Origin: an uncultured Veillonella sp. | GTDB taxonomy: Bacteria > Bacillota > Negativicutes > Veillonellales > Veillonellaceae | DNA: 43,440 nucleotides | Direction of reading: 5' to 3' | NCBI GenBank assembly: GCA_900757715.1 | Contig: CAAEOZ010000235.1 | Span: forward strand, 1-43,440 | Shown: one piece after another, positions 17,793-24,821 of the stretch | How the letters are laid out: every line of letters starts with the position of its first letter | Position numbering within the stretch: position 1 is the first letter of the stretch | Position numbers and translations under genes: made by a program | The notes under the pieces: model-generated | Databases searched by the model: none | Told to the model about the DNA's origin: nothing | The model's input: the letters and a program-made list of their open reading frames with translations, nothing else

Positions 17793-17916
17793 ATGATTAT
17801 TTATATGTAGTTATTATTAATATGTGGCTTTAGTCATACGCAGTTTTATAACTATTTAATTAGCATTCATTCATTATCAAATATGAGTACATTGTTATAA
17901 AGTATTTCATCTCAAT

Positions 17917-17945
17917 TTGACGATATATGTGATTATCTCTATAAT
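17917..17945 (+). promoter_or_regulatory. Consensus promoter of antitoxin-like small RNA, copy 1
   Basis: TTGACG (17917-17922), 17-bp spacer, TATAAT (17940-17945). This is the strongest sigma-70-type promoter in the window and the same sequence including the whole spacer recurs at 20927-20955. No open reading frame follows, so it must drive an RNA. Confidence 0.85.
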
Positions 17946-17951
17946 ATAAGT

Positions 17952-18058
17952 AGATAGCCAAACGAGTGGTTCCGTCGGGCTCATCTCAAGAAATAAATAC
18001 GTGATGAAATGGCCTTTCAGTTATCCAGTTACTGGTAACGAAGGGCTATTTGCTTTTT
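17952..18058 (+). ncRNA. Small RNA, predicted antitoxin of type I toxin-antitoxin module
   Basis: A predicted RNA of about 107 nt from the start position set by the consensus promoter to a U5 tract at 18054-18058. The 5' half folds as AGCC-xACG ... CGTC-GGGCT. The 3' half is a terminator hairpin with AAATGGCC pairing GGGCTATTT and an inner GTTAC-TG-GTAAC hairpin. In copy 2 (20962-21075) the inner hairpin reads TACC-AAGC-GGTA, so base pairing is kept while the sequence changes. Its 3' end is antisense to the last 13 bases of the toxin gene and the rest is antisense to the toxin 3' UTR. That convergent layout matches Bacillus txpA/RatA. Expression and function are inferred. Confidence 0.75.
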
Positions 18059-18147
18059 CCAAAGCAAATAAGTGCTACTAGTGCTCCGAAAGCGATGACA
18101 ACAGCCATTACTTGAAGTAGGAGCATGATTAGTTCATAATCACTCAT
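18046..18147 (-). CDS. Small hydrophobic holin-like / TxpA-type toxin peptide
   Basis: A 33-codon frame with ATG 18147 and TAG 18046. The peptide begins MSDYELIMLLLQ, continues as a hydrophobic helix (VMAVVIAFGALVALICF) and ends GKSK. The MSxYE start, a single membrane helix and a Lys-rich end match the Firmicute putative holin-like toxin family, which includes the type I toxin TxpA. A strong ribosome binding site (AAGGGAGGGG) lies seven bases upstream but inside a 9-bp hairpin (18155-18178), and there is a good promoter at 18207-18235. The convergent small RNA at 17952-18058 overlaps its 3' end. Expected action is membrane insertion and depolarisation when not repressed. It is too short for most automatic gene calls. 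Toxicity is inferred, not shown. Confidence 0.8.
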   Translation of the reverse strand: MSDYELIMLLLQVMAVVIAFGALVALICFGKSK

Positions 18148-18154
18148 AGACACC

Positions 18155-18178
18155 CCTCCCTTCATTAACGAAGAGAGG
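18155..18178 (-). promoter_or_regulatory. Hairpin sequestering the toxin ribosome binding site
   Basis: On the toxin mRNA CCTCTCTTC pairs with GAAGGGAGG over nine continuous pairs (one G-U), loop GTTAAT. The second arm is the Shine-Dalgarno sequence. This would keep translation low in the full-length mRNA, a common feature of type I toxins. Confidence 0.7.
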
Positions 18179-18206
18179 CCCAACCTCGTCCAACTATCCT
18201 AGTCCC

Positions 18207-18235
18207 ATTATAATTCGAACTAATGCTCGATACAA
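18207..18235 (-). promoter_or_regulatory. Promoter of the holin-like toxin gene
   Basis: On the minus strand TTGTAT (18230-18235), 17 bases, TATAAT (18207-18212). The start near 18200 gives a leader of about 53 nt that includes the ribosome-binding-site hairpin. The remaining bases to 18337 hold nothing else recognised. Confidence 0.7.
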
Positions 18236-18337
18236 TAAGCAACGTTTTAAAGAAATATATGAATGAATCAATAAGCGACTTTACCTATCATGCAATTGTC
18301 GATGTACCAAAATCGCTCGTATCTATTAATGATTCGC

Positions 18338-20731
18338 TTAGAATTTATGTGTAAATCCTGCATTTACAGACCAACCAGCTTTATAATCACCAGATAGACC
18401 TGTACTAATATCCGCAAAGATGCTGTTATTTGCATTGAAACCGTAGCTACCGCCAAAGGCTAAATCTGTCCAAGTGCCTTTAATGTCCTCGGAAGTGTGT
18501 TTAATAGTAGCACCACTAGTATATGTAGTTTTTACTGTACCAGAGAATGCATGGTTAACACCAAGACGAGTATAGATGTTACCAGCACCAAAGTGTTTAC
18601 CAACTTCAAGGCCAAGACCACCTACTGTACTGCTCACGCCAGCTTGATCTACATGCATACTGCCAGCATTGAAACTATCACCACCAAAGTGAGTATAACT
18701 CAATTGGGCTTGTGGCTCGATATATGTACCATTTGAAAGTTTCACGGTTTTACCATAACGTGCACCAATTGTATATGCATTAGCTTCAGTCTCACCAGAG
18801 AGTTTTTCACCAATCTCATTACGAACAGTGAAATCATTAGATGCACGACCTACTTGAGACTCGATGTGAATATATTGGTTGTTACCAAGATCTTTTAAGC
18901 CATACGCACCAACAGCAAAGGCTTTCTCCTTACCAGAGCCGTTGAAAACGTAATCATCGTTACCACGAAGATAAGAAACTTGTCCTCCTACGGTCCAACC
19001 GCTACCAGTTTTAGCATCGTAACCACCTTGGATACGAGTGTATGTTGTATCTGTATCGATTCCATTTCCATCAAAGCTATATTTACCTCCACCAACGCGA
19101 GCCCAAATACCTGTTGGTTCGCCTTGTTGTAATACACGTGAACGATACATATTATCTGTCAACGTTCTCCAGCCATTAATATTACTCATAATGGCGGAAC
19201 GAGCGCCGCGCATATGTGGCGTATCAAACGCACCCATATTCACATGCATCTGAGGATTCTGCTCAAGAGCTGGTTTTTGATTTTCTTCAGCTTTTGGCGC
19301 TGGTTGCGGTGTAGGTTTCACCTCCGGCTTAGGTGTTGGTGCCGGAACCGGTTTTACCTCAGGTTTCGGAGTCGGTTGCGGTGTCGGTTTTACTTCTGGC
19401 TTAGGCGTTGGAACCGGTGCTGGTTTTACCTCAGGTTTCGGAGCCGGTTGCGGTGTCGGTTTTACTTCTGGCTTAGGCGTTGGAACCGGTGCTGGTTTTA
19501 CCTCAGGTTTCGGAGCCGGTTGCGGTGTTGGTTTCACCTCAGGCTTCGGAGTCGGTTTCGGTGTTGGTTTCACCTCTGGCTTAGGTATTGGCGCTGGAGT
19601 TGGTTTTGGTGTCGGTTTCACCTTACTATACTCATATTTGCCTTGACCATTTTTATCTGCTTGCCATGTAATAGCACCTTCCTTAGCATAACCTTCGGTT
19701 AATACTTTAAAACGTGCAGATTCAGCACCTGCAGAGGCAATAGCAACTGTGCCTTGAAGATTTCTTTCACCATTTACATAGTTATGGTAGTACACCTTAT
19801 GTGCCAAGTTATCTAAAATTTTATTTACATTATCTTCACTAGACAAGTCTAATCCCTTACGACTCGTATACATATGAGCACCGGAATTAGGTGCCGCACT
19901 TGTAATATGGATATCACCACCCCAGAAGGATTCTGGAGTCAATCCATTTACAATATTAGTTCGTGGCGTATATTCTGGATTTTCCGTATCATCGTACTCG
20001 CCATTTGGATCATACACAAAGTTTACATGACCTTCTAACTTATCAATGTGAATTTCGTTATGCTCACTTTGAGTTACTATGGATTCAAAATTACGATTTT
20101 TTGAACCTACCAAACGATGTACCCGACTTGGAGTTGTCATTGCACTATAACTAGTACCATTCAAACCGCCTTGATACATGTGGTCCCAATAACCTCGCTC
20201 ACCAAGAAACACATTAATATGATTTGGTTGTTTTGCATTTTTATCTGCTAAATTGAGAGCAAAACCAGTCCATAGTACTTCATCACTCTCTACACCAATA
20301 TTAATTTCAGATGGATGTGTTGTGCTGCCATCGATGCGTACATCACCTTCAATGGACATATCATGACCAGTAAAATTACCCTTATTACCATCTACGCCGA
20401 GATTTACAGTGCCTCCTTTAGCAATTACAAGTGGATTGCTGTCACGACCAACTTGAAGATCACCATTTTTAATATTCACAGTACTACCATTTTGGCTAGT
20501 AATGATAGTCTTTCGTCCATTAGTTAGTCTACCAGATACGTAATCTGCATTAATAGTACTCTTATTATCTGCATCAATACCATACAGTGTCCCTTGTACC
20601 TTTCCCAAGTTTAAGGTTTCACCCTTAACAGCACTAATAATAGTATCTTCTGCCATTACATGAGGCATTACAGAGCTAGCAATCGTCAGAGCAATCGCTA
20701 AGGATAAGTTCGCTTTACACACGCGTTTCAT
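18338..20731 (-). CDS. Classical (type Va) autotransporter with proline-rich linker
   Basis: A 797-residue monomeric autotransporter. It has a signal peptide (MKRVCKANLSLAIALTIASS, cleavage after HVMA). The passenger at about residues 28-370 is rich in short beta-type segments (GKVQGTLYGIDADNKSTIN, STVNIKNGDLQVGRD) with no catalytic motif seen. A repeated Pro-Lys-Glu-Val linker spans about 371-485. The autotransporter barrel covers the last 280 residues or so (GIWARVGGGKYSFDGNG, TRIQGGYDAKTGSGWTVGGQ) and ends in the aromatic signature WSVNAGFTHKF used by the BAM machinery. ATG 20731 is preceded by GAGAGGGTTCTT. No serine-protease passenger is evident, so an adhesin-like or structural role is likelier than an enzyme. 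It is flanked by the two copies of the antitoxin-like RNA. Confidence 0.94.
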   Translation of the reverse strand: MKRVCKANLSLAIALTIASSVMPHVMAEDTIISAVKGETLNLGKVQGTLYGIDADNKSTINADYVSGRLTNGRKTIITSQNGSTVNIKNGDLQVGRDSNPLVIAKGGTVNLGVDGNKGNFTGHDMSIEGDVRIDGSTTHPSEINIGVESDEVLWTGFALNLADKNAKQPNHINVFLGERGYWDHMYQGGLNGTSYSAMTTPSRVHRLVGSKNRNFESIVTQSEHNEIHIDKLEGHVNFVYDPNGEYDDTENPEYTPRTNIVNGLTPESFWGGDIHITSAAPNSGAHMYTSRKGLDLSSEDNVNKILDNLAHKVYYHNYVNGERNLQGTVAIASAGAESARFKVLTEGYAKEGAITWQADKNGQGKYEYSKVKPTPKPTPAPIPKPEVKPTPKPTPKPEVKPTPQPAPKPEVKPAPVPTPKPEVKPTPQPAPKPEVKPAPVPTPKPEVKPTPQPTPKPEVKPVPAPTPKPEVKPTPQPAPKAEENQKPALEQNPQMHVNMGAFDTPHMRGARSAIMSNINGWRTLTDNMYRSRVLQQGEPTGIWARVGGGKYSFDGNGIDTDTTYTRIQGGYDAKTGSGWTVGGQVSYLRGNDDYVFNGSGKEKAFAVGAYGLKDLGNNQYIHIESQVGRASNDFTVRNEIGEKLSGETEANAYTIGARYGKTVKLSNGTYIEPQAQLSYTHFGGDSFNAGSMHVDQAGVSSTVGGLGLEVGKHFGAGNIYTRLGVNHAFSGTVKTTYTSGATIKHTSEDIKGTWTDLAFGGSYGFNANNSIFADISTGLSGDYKAGWSVNAGFTHKF
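19291..19622 (-). repeat. Tandem 36-bp coding repeats of a Pro-rich linker
   Basis: About nine 12-residue units on the theme PKPEVKPTPQPA and PKPEVKPAPVPT, partly arranged as a 72-bp higher-order repeat. Individual units are nearly identical in DNA, so copy number can change by slippage or recombination without shifting the frame. The linker would be extended and stiff, placed between passenger and barrel. Confidence 0.9.
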
Positions 20732-20778
20732 AAGAACCCTCTCTCATTCACACTATAAATTATAATTAAACATTTTTA

Positions 20779-20807
20779 ATTATAATTTATAAGCCTATTA
20801 TTGTAAA
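20779..20807 (-). promoter_or_regulatory. Promoter of the classical autotransporter
   Basis: On the minus strand TTTACA (20802-20807), 17 bases, TATAAT (20779-20784). It predicts a leader of about 41 nt before ATG 20731. Same -35 and spacing as the trimeric autotransporter promoters. Confidence 0.75.
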
Positions 20808-20926
20808 CATAAGAAAACTGTTTTATCACAAAAAAAATAAATAACAAAAAAAAATGGTAGTATACCTAAGTTCCTGCCCATAATTATAAATAATCTATTG
20901 AAAGCTATATTATCGTTCATTCGAGT

Positions 20927-20955
20927 TTGACGATATATGTGATTATCTCTATAAT
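20927..20955 (+). promoter_or_regulatory. Consensus promoter of antitoxin-like small RNA, copy 2
   Basis: TTGACG (20927-20932), a 17-bp spacer identical to copy 1, TATAAT (20950-20955). Intact although its toxin partner is lost. Confidence 0.8.
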
Positions 20956-20961
20956 CTAACT

Positions 20962-21075
20962 AGATAGCCAGACGAGTAGTTGCGTCGGGCTCATCTCGAA
21001 ACTTAATAGAAATTAGGAAATGGCCTTTTCGTTTTATCTAGCTACCAAGCGGTAACGAAGGGCTATTTGCTTTTT
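20962..21075 (+). ncRNA. Small RNA, orphan copy of the antitoxin-like RNA
   Basis: A predicted RNA of about 114 nt homologous to 17952-18058, with the same 5' hairpin (AGCC-AGACG ... CGTC-GGGCT) and a terminator in which AAATGGCC-TTTTCGTT pairs with AACGAA-GGGCTATTT, followed by T5. Promoter and folding are retained, so the RNA is probably still made. Opposite it only the last codons of a toxin gene remain. It could still act in trans on the 18046-18147 toxin mRNA, or be a relic. Confidence 0.65.
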
Positions 21076-21086
21076 CCAAAACCAAT
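21063..21086 (-). pseudogene. Remnant of holin-like toxin (last codons only)
   Basis: On the minus strand the codons for IGFGKSK and a TAG stop match the ICFGKSK end of the intact toxin at the same position relative to the small RNA. Upstream the frame runs into an unrelated terminator hairpin and has no start codon, so the body of the toxin gene is gone. Confidence 0.6.
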
Positions 21087-21119
21087 AAGAAGGCAGAAAC
21101 ACTTTGTTTCTGCCTTCTT
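21087..21119 (-). terminator. Perfect-stem terminator after the 108-residue exported protein
   Basis: AAGAAGGCAGAAACA pairs perfectly with TGTTTCTGCCTTCTT around CTT (15-bp stem). It starts three bases after the stop codon at 21122. T-rich sequence follows on the minus strand (ATTGGTTTT). It may also back up the convergent small-RNA terminator on the other strand. Confidence 0.85.
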
Positions 21120-21121
21120 GT

Positions 21122-21448
21122 TTATCTACGCGCCACGCGCATAGCTGCCATCATGCCTGGAGATTTCCAGACGGATTGGCCATTATCCGATACGAGTTTA
21201 TTATTATCGTAAAACACGTCTGCATTGTAATAGTTATCATCGCTAGATGTCACTTTATAGCTAAGACCTGCTGTTGTGTACACCGTAAAGTTGAGTATAT
21301 CCCCCACTCGCTTTACAGAGTCTTGATCTACATACCAGTTATTACCGAGATATGTCGTAGCATACACATCTTGACGAGCTTCTACATCGTTTGTGCTAAT
21401 GCCAATTAATACAAGCAATACCGCTAACATATACAAGAATTTACGCAT
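21122..21448 (-). CDS. Small exported protein of unknown function
   Basis: A 108-residue protein with a signal peptide (MRKFLYMLAVLLVLIGISTN, cleavage near VEA). The mature part has alternating aromatic and polar residues (YLGNNWYVDQDSVKRVGDI, YTTAGLSYKVTSSDDNYY), suggesting a small beta-rich fold, and ends basic (MRVARR). GGGAGG lies eight bases before ATG 21448. It is 66 bp downstream of the acyltransferase gene on the same strand and followed by a strong terminator. I do not recognise a family; the pattern resembles small secreted proteins common in Veillonella and related genera, but that is only an impression. Confidence 0.8.
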   Translation of the reverse strand: MRKFLYMLAVLLVLIGISTNDVEARQDVYATTYLGNNWYVDQDSVKRVGDILNFTVYTTAGLSYKVTSSDDNYYNADVFYDNNKLVSDNGQSVWKSPGMMAAMRVARR

Positions 21449-21514
21449 TATAATTACCTCCCGTTTTATGGTAAGAATACTTATATATTATACCAAAAAA
21501 CACCGATAATCGCA

Positions 21515-22591
21515 TTATAATGGCAGTACTTTCTCAACCCTTGACTGAATCCGGTCGAGGCTTGGCGTAATTGCTTTCATCACAGGTTTTTCTATGAAAG
21601 CTAACCGCACATAGTCTACGGTCATACCGACGACAAAAATGAGCGCCACTACAAAGATTGCATACAGAGGTAATACTAATGAATCATAGTACTGATATGT
21701 TGCCAATACATTGTCCCACATATGATGAAGGAATAACCGATTATCATGCAATAGGTATATGCCAAAGGTAGTAGATGCTACCACATTAATCCAAGGACGA
21801 TAAGTGATCTTTGCTTTCAAAAAAATAATAAATAAGCCAATACCTAATAGCAATTGAAAGAAGCCATAATCATTTTGCGTAAAGTAGAAAATCTGTTTCA
21901 TATACTCTGGATTTGTCATGGCTAGTACATCGACGAGAATATCCCCTAGAAAAGCCCCAACAAAGCCAATAGCGCTAAAAATAACACCCACTTTTCTTGT
22001 TATATGTGAGCCGTACAGCTTAATGTACGCCCCCATCGAATAGAACACGATAAAAGAAAAGATATGCTTAAAGCCAAAGGTGGTATGCGGTACATTAGGC
22101 CACAAATTCAGTGCCGTTGGTATTAAGAACCAAATTACCGTGAACCCCACTAGGAGCATAACGTAGTATTTATGCTGTAGCCAATGAAGTACTCGATTAA
22201 TAATAGGCGTTAGTAAATAGAGGACTAAAAAGTTCTGACCAAACCAACTCATGGCGCCAATGGGCAATAGCGCAAGCATCATGTTTCTTGACGTCACCGT
22301 ATCAAGTCCTAAACCCATAGCCACGCCCAGCATTGCAATGCTGTAAAACCATATTTGCCCTACTAACTTGGCAAACTTGTGCAGCTTGAAGCTACTAGAA
22401 ATCATGAAATAGCCCGTTATCATAACAAAGGCAACTACACCAGCCTTGCCTCCAAGTGCAAATACTTGGAGAAATACCTTATTAAACGTTAAATCCGGTG
22501 TAAAGGGGAAACAACCGTGCACGCTAAAATGGTGCATAATAATTAGTATCATCGAAATGATACGCAACAATTCAATATTGCTCACTCTCAT
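21515..22591 (-). CDS. Membrane acyltransferase, acyltransferase-3 family
   Basis: A 358-residue integral membrane protein with about ten hydrophobic helices. The N-terminus RVSNIELLRIISMILIIMHH carries the R-E-LR and H-H residues typical of acyltransferase-3 (OafA/YrhL-type) proteins, which O-acylate surface glycans using a cytoplasmic acyl donor. LHDNRLFLHHMW near the end also fits. It lies beyond the terminator that closes the glycan cluster, so it is transcribed separately, but it may decorate the same polysaccharide. A second member of the family lies at 32380-33381. The substrate cannot be told from sequence. Confidence 0.9.
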   Translation of the reverse strand: MRVSNIELLRIISMILIIMHHFSVHGCFPFTPDLTFNKVFLQVFALGGKAGVVAFVMITGYFMISSSFKLHKFAKLVGQIWFYSIAMLGVAMGLGLDTVTSRNMMLALLPIGAMSWFGQNFLVLYLLTPIINRVLHWLQHKYYVMLLVGFTVIWFLIPTALNLWPNVPHTTFGFKHIFSFIVFYSMGAYIKLYGSHITRKVGVIFSAIGFVGAFLGDILVDVLAMTNPEYMKQIFYFTQNDYGFFQLLLGIGLFIIFLKAKITYRPWINVVASTTFGIYLLHDNRLFLHHMWDNVLATYQYYDSLVLPLYAIFVVALIFVVGMTVDYVRLAFIEKPVMKAITPSLDRIQSRVEKVLPL

Positions 22592-22724
22592 TCTCTATAC
22601 CTCATATTCTTCCTCTCAAACTATATGAATACTACGCCAACTGGTAACTACCATGATGACTTGTATACATCATAAAATACATGAAATATATGAGAATGTT
22701 GTGACAAATTTTACACATAAAAAA

Positions 22725-22747
22725 GACAGCTGATATAATCAACTGTC
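22725..22747 (-). terminator. Terminator closing the glycan operon
   Basis: GACAG-C-TGAT pairs with ATCA-A-CTGTC around ATA, with one mismatch. On the minus strand it is followed by six T. It lies 79 bp after the stop of the last epimerase gene, marking the downstream end of the leftward glycan cluster. Confidence 0.8.
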
Positions 22748-22826
22748 CTTACAAATTATATATTACCAAGTTACTCTAACATACTTGTTTTTAACATATA
22801 CGATTCGGTACGACTATTCTTTACCC

Positions 22827-23882
22827 TTATGAGATATTCTTCTCATATTTTATATAATCAATTAAATTTCTATATCCTGTTACCATGTTGATCTTAGGTT
22901 TCCACCCTAACGACTGGATTTTTTCACTATTTAGAATAAACTTTACATCATGTGCATATCCATATTGATTGGCATTATCCGGTATATCAAATACCACGTC
23001 TATTTTACTCTTAGCGACTTCTTTTGCTACTAAATTTGCAATATCTTTGATACTTCTTGTTTCATTACTATTACATATATTGTATGCTTCTCCACATTCT
23101 CCCTTAAACAGTAATAGTACCAAGGCCGAAAGTACATCAGTTATATAACAAAAGTTTGATACAGATTGTCCTGCGGTATGTAAAATAATATTTTCATTAT
23201 GCATAACACTTTTAGCAAATTGCATAGATACACGATTATCTAAAAGTGAAAGGCCTGGACCAAAACATTGCGCAATGCGCGCAATACAAACGGGTACATT
23301 ATATTCATGAAAATACGCACTACAATAACATTCACAAATGCGTTTACCTTCAGAATACGAACTTCTAACATCTAAATGATCAATATAACCTAAATCATCT
23401 TCAGTCATATTTTGATAATCTACCTGCTGAATACCATATTGCTCCATAGAAGATAAATATACAATTTTTTTAACTTTATTCTTTGTTGCATATTGCAAGA
23501 CATCTAGTGTTGTACTGATACTACCATTTAACGTTTCAACTGGTTGAGTAACAAAAAACTTAGATGTAGTAGGTGCTGCTGTATGAAATATATAATCAAC
23601 AGAATCATTACATGCAGCAAGGCCATTAGTAATATAGACTAACTGTTCTGAATTCTTAAGATTAGAGAACAAAGCCTCTGCCTTTTCTATATTTCTCACG
23701 GAACAAATAATATTAATATCTGTTCCATATTTCATATTACTAACTAAAAATAATCGGGTGAGCATAGATCCTATGAATCCGGTCGCCCCCGTTATCAAAA
23801 TAGTTTTCCCTGAAAGTTTAGATAAGAAAGTATGAATATCTTTAACAGTCCGTTCCAACTCATAAGATAAAACATCATTCAT
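22827..23882 (-). CDS. NAD-dependent epimerase/dehydratase (SDR), sugar-nucleotide modifying
   Basis: A 351-residue extended short-chain dehydrogenase. The Rossmann motif TGATGFIG is at residues 31-38 after an unusual 25-residue N-terminal helix. The catalytic YxxxK is in SSYSEGKRICE, with the preceding YLSSMEQYG strand and the HTAAPTTSK motif. RIAQCFGPG and the late CNSNETRSIKDIA are typical of dTDP-glucose 4,6-dehydratase-like and UDP-sugar epimerase families. It starts five bases after the stop of the neighbouring epimerase, in the same operon, and is the last gene before the terminator. It probably modifies a nucleotide-activated sugar. With an IspD/TarI-like enzyme in the operon a CDP-linked substrate is possible, but the specificity is unknown. 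Confidence 0.9.
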   Translation of the reverse strand: MNDVLSYELERTVKDIHTFLSKLSGKTILITGATGFIGSMLTRLFLVSNMKYGTDINIICSVRNIEKAEALFSNLKNSEQLVYITNGLAACNDSVDYIFHTAAPTTSKFFVTQPVETLNGSISTTLDVLQYATKNKVKKIVYLSSMEQYGIQQVDYQNMTEDDLGYIDHLDVRSSYSEGKRICECYCSAYFHEYNVPVCIARIAQCFGPGLSLLDNRVSMQFAKSVMHNENIILHTAGQSVSNFCYITDVLSALVLLLFKGECGEAYNICNSNETRSIKDIANLVAKEVAKSKIDVVFDIPDNANQYGYAHDVKFILNSEKIQSLGWKPKINMVTGYRNLIDYIKYEKNIS

Positions 23883-23887
23883 AAATA

Positions 23888-24808
23888 TTAGCCCTCTACT
23901 GTTTTAAAATACTCATATGTTTTTATTAATCCATCGTGTAAATTATATTTTGCTGTAAATAAAAGCCCTTTTTCCGATTTATCGGTTGCTAAAACAGAAT
24001 CTCTAATATCGCCTAATCTAGGCTTATCATAAACTACCTCAATATCTTTGCCGCTAATATTTCTAAACTCATCAACTAACAAATTGACGGAACTTGAGAT
24101 GCCAGTACTTACATTATAAATACCTATAACTTGGTGTTGCATACCTAAAATATTAGCTTCAACTACATCATCCACATATATAAAGTCCCTTGTTTGTTTT
24201 CCATCACCATAAATAATAATAGGAGAATCTTGTACAATCGCTTTAGCAAAAATACTAATAACGCCTCCCTCTCCACCATTACCTTGTCGTGGACCAAACA
24301 CATTAGAATAGCGATAACATACATATGATAACCCAAAAGCTTCATGATAAATACGAAGATAATGTTCTGTAGTTAGCTTTGTTAACCCATAAAATGAAGA
24401 CGGATTTCCAATCATGTTTTCATTTAATGGTAATGTATCTAAATTACCATAAACCGCTGCAGAAGATGGCATTAAAAACTTTTTAATATCTAGTTTTACT
24501 GCTGCATTAAGTAAATTGATTAACCCCATCAAATTAATATCACAATCTAACATTGGATCACTCATAGATGTGGAAACTTCAGTTTGTGCAGCCTCATGAA
24601 ATATATAGTCTGGACGAAATTCTTCTAAGACAGAGTATAACTTTGGGTCCCTAATATCCAATTCTACGAATTGTGCTTTAGAATGAACAAATTCTTTATT
24701 TCCTGTATATAAGTTATCAATAACCTGTACAGTATGACCATCTTCTATTAAACGATCAACTAAATGAGAGCCAATAAACCCAGCCCCACCAGTTACAGTT
24801 ATTCTCAT
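23888..24808 (-). CDS. UDP-glucose/UDP-GlcNAc 4-epimerase-like SDR
   Basis: A 306-residue extended SDR with TGGAGFIG at residues 5-12, HEAAQTEVSTSM, SSAAVYG and catalytic YGLTK. RYSNVFGPRQGNGGEGGVIS and YGDGKQTRDFIYVDDVV are characteristic of the GalE/WbpP branch. A 4-epimerase would supply UDP-galactose or UDP-GalNAc. UDP-galactose is the precursor of the mutase product made by glf in the same cluster. ATG 24808 follows the flippase stop by 13 bp. The length is slightly under 330-340 residues usual for GalE, as in the shorter archaeal/Firmicute type. Confidence 0.92.
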   Translation of the reverse strand: MRITVTGGAGFIGSHLVDRLIEDGHTVQVIDNLYTGNKEFVHSKAQFVELDIRDPKLYSVLEEFRPDYIFHEAAQTEVSTSMSDPMLDCDINLMGLINLLNAAVKLDIKKFLMPSSAAVYGNLDTLPLNENMIGNPSSFYGLTKLTTEHYLRIYHEAFGLSYVCYRYSNVFGPRQGNGGEGGVISIFAKAIVQDSPIIIYGDGKQTRDFIYVDDVVEANILGMQHQVIGIYNVSTGISSSVNLLVDEFRNISGKDIEVVYDKPRLGDIRDSVLATDKSEKGLLFTAKYNLHDGLIKTYEYFKTVEG

Positions 24809-24821
24809 TATTATCCCCTTC

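Noticed and set aside
17952..18058. Riboswitch or leader RNA for a downstream plus-strand gene
   Set aside because: No plus-strand gene follows; the RNA ends in its own terminator and faces the convergent toxin gene, so it is better explained as an antisense small RNA.
19291..19622. 36-bp periodic repeats that could suggest a CRISPR array
   Set aside because: Units are directly abutting with no unique spacers, they stay in one open frame, and no cas genes are present.
19214..19702. Plus-strand frame with repeated Arg/Trp/Phe pattern
   Set aside because: It is the antisense reading of the Pro-rich linker repeats; the repeat exists because of the minus-strand coding sequence.
20962..21126. 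Possible second intact holin-like toxin gene opposite the orphan small RNA
   Set aside because: The frame ending IGFGKSK has no start codon, meets an in-frame stop 21 codons upstream and runs through a terminator hairpin, so only a stump remains.
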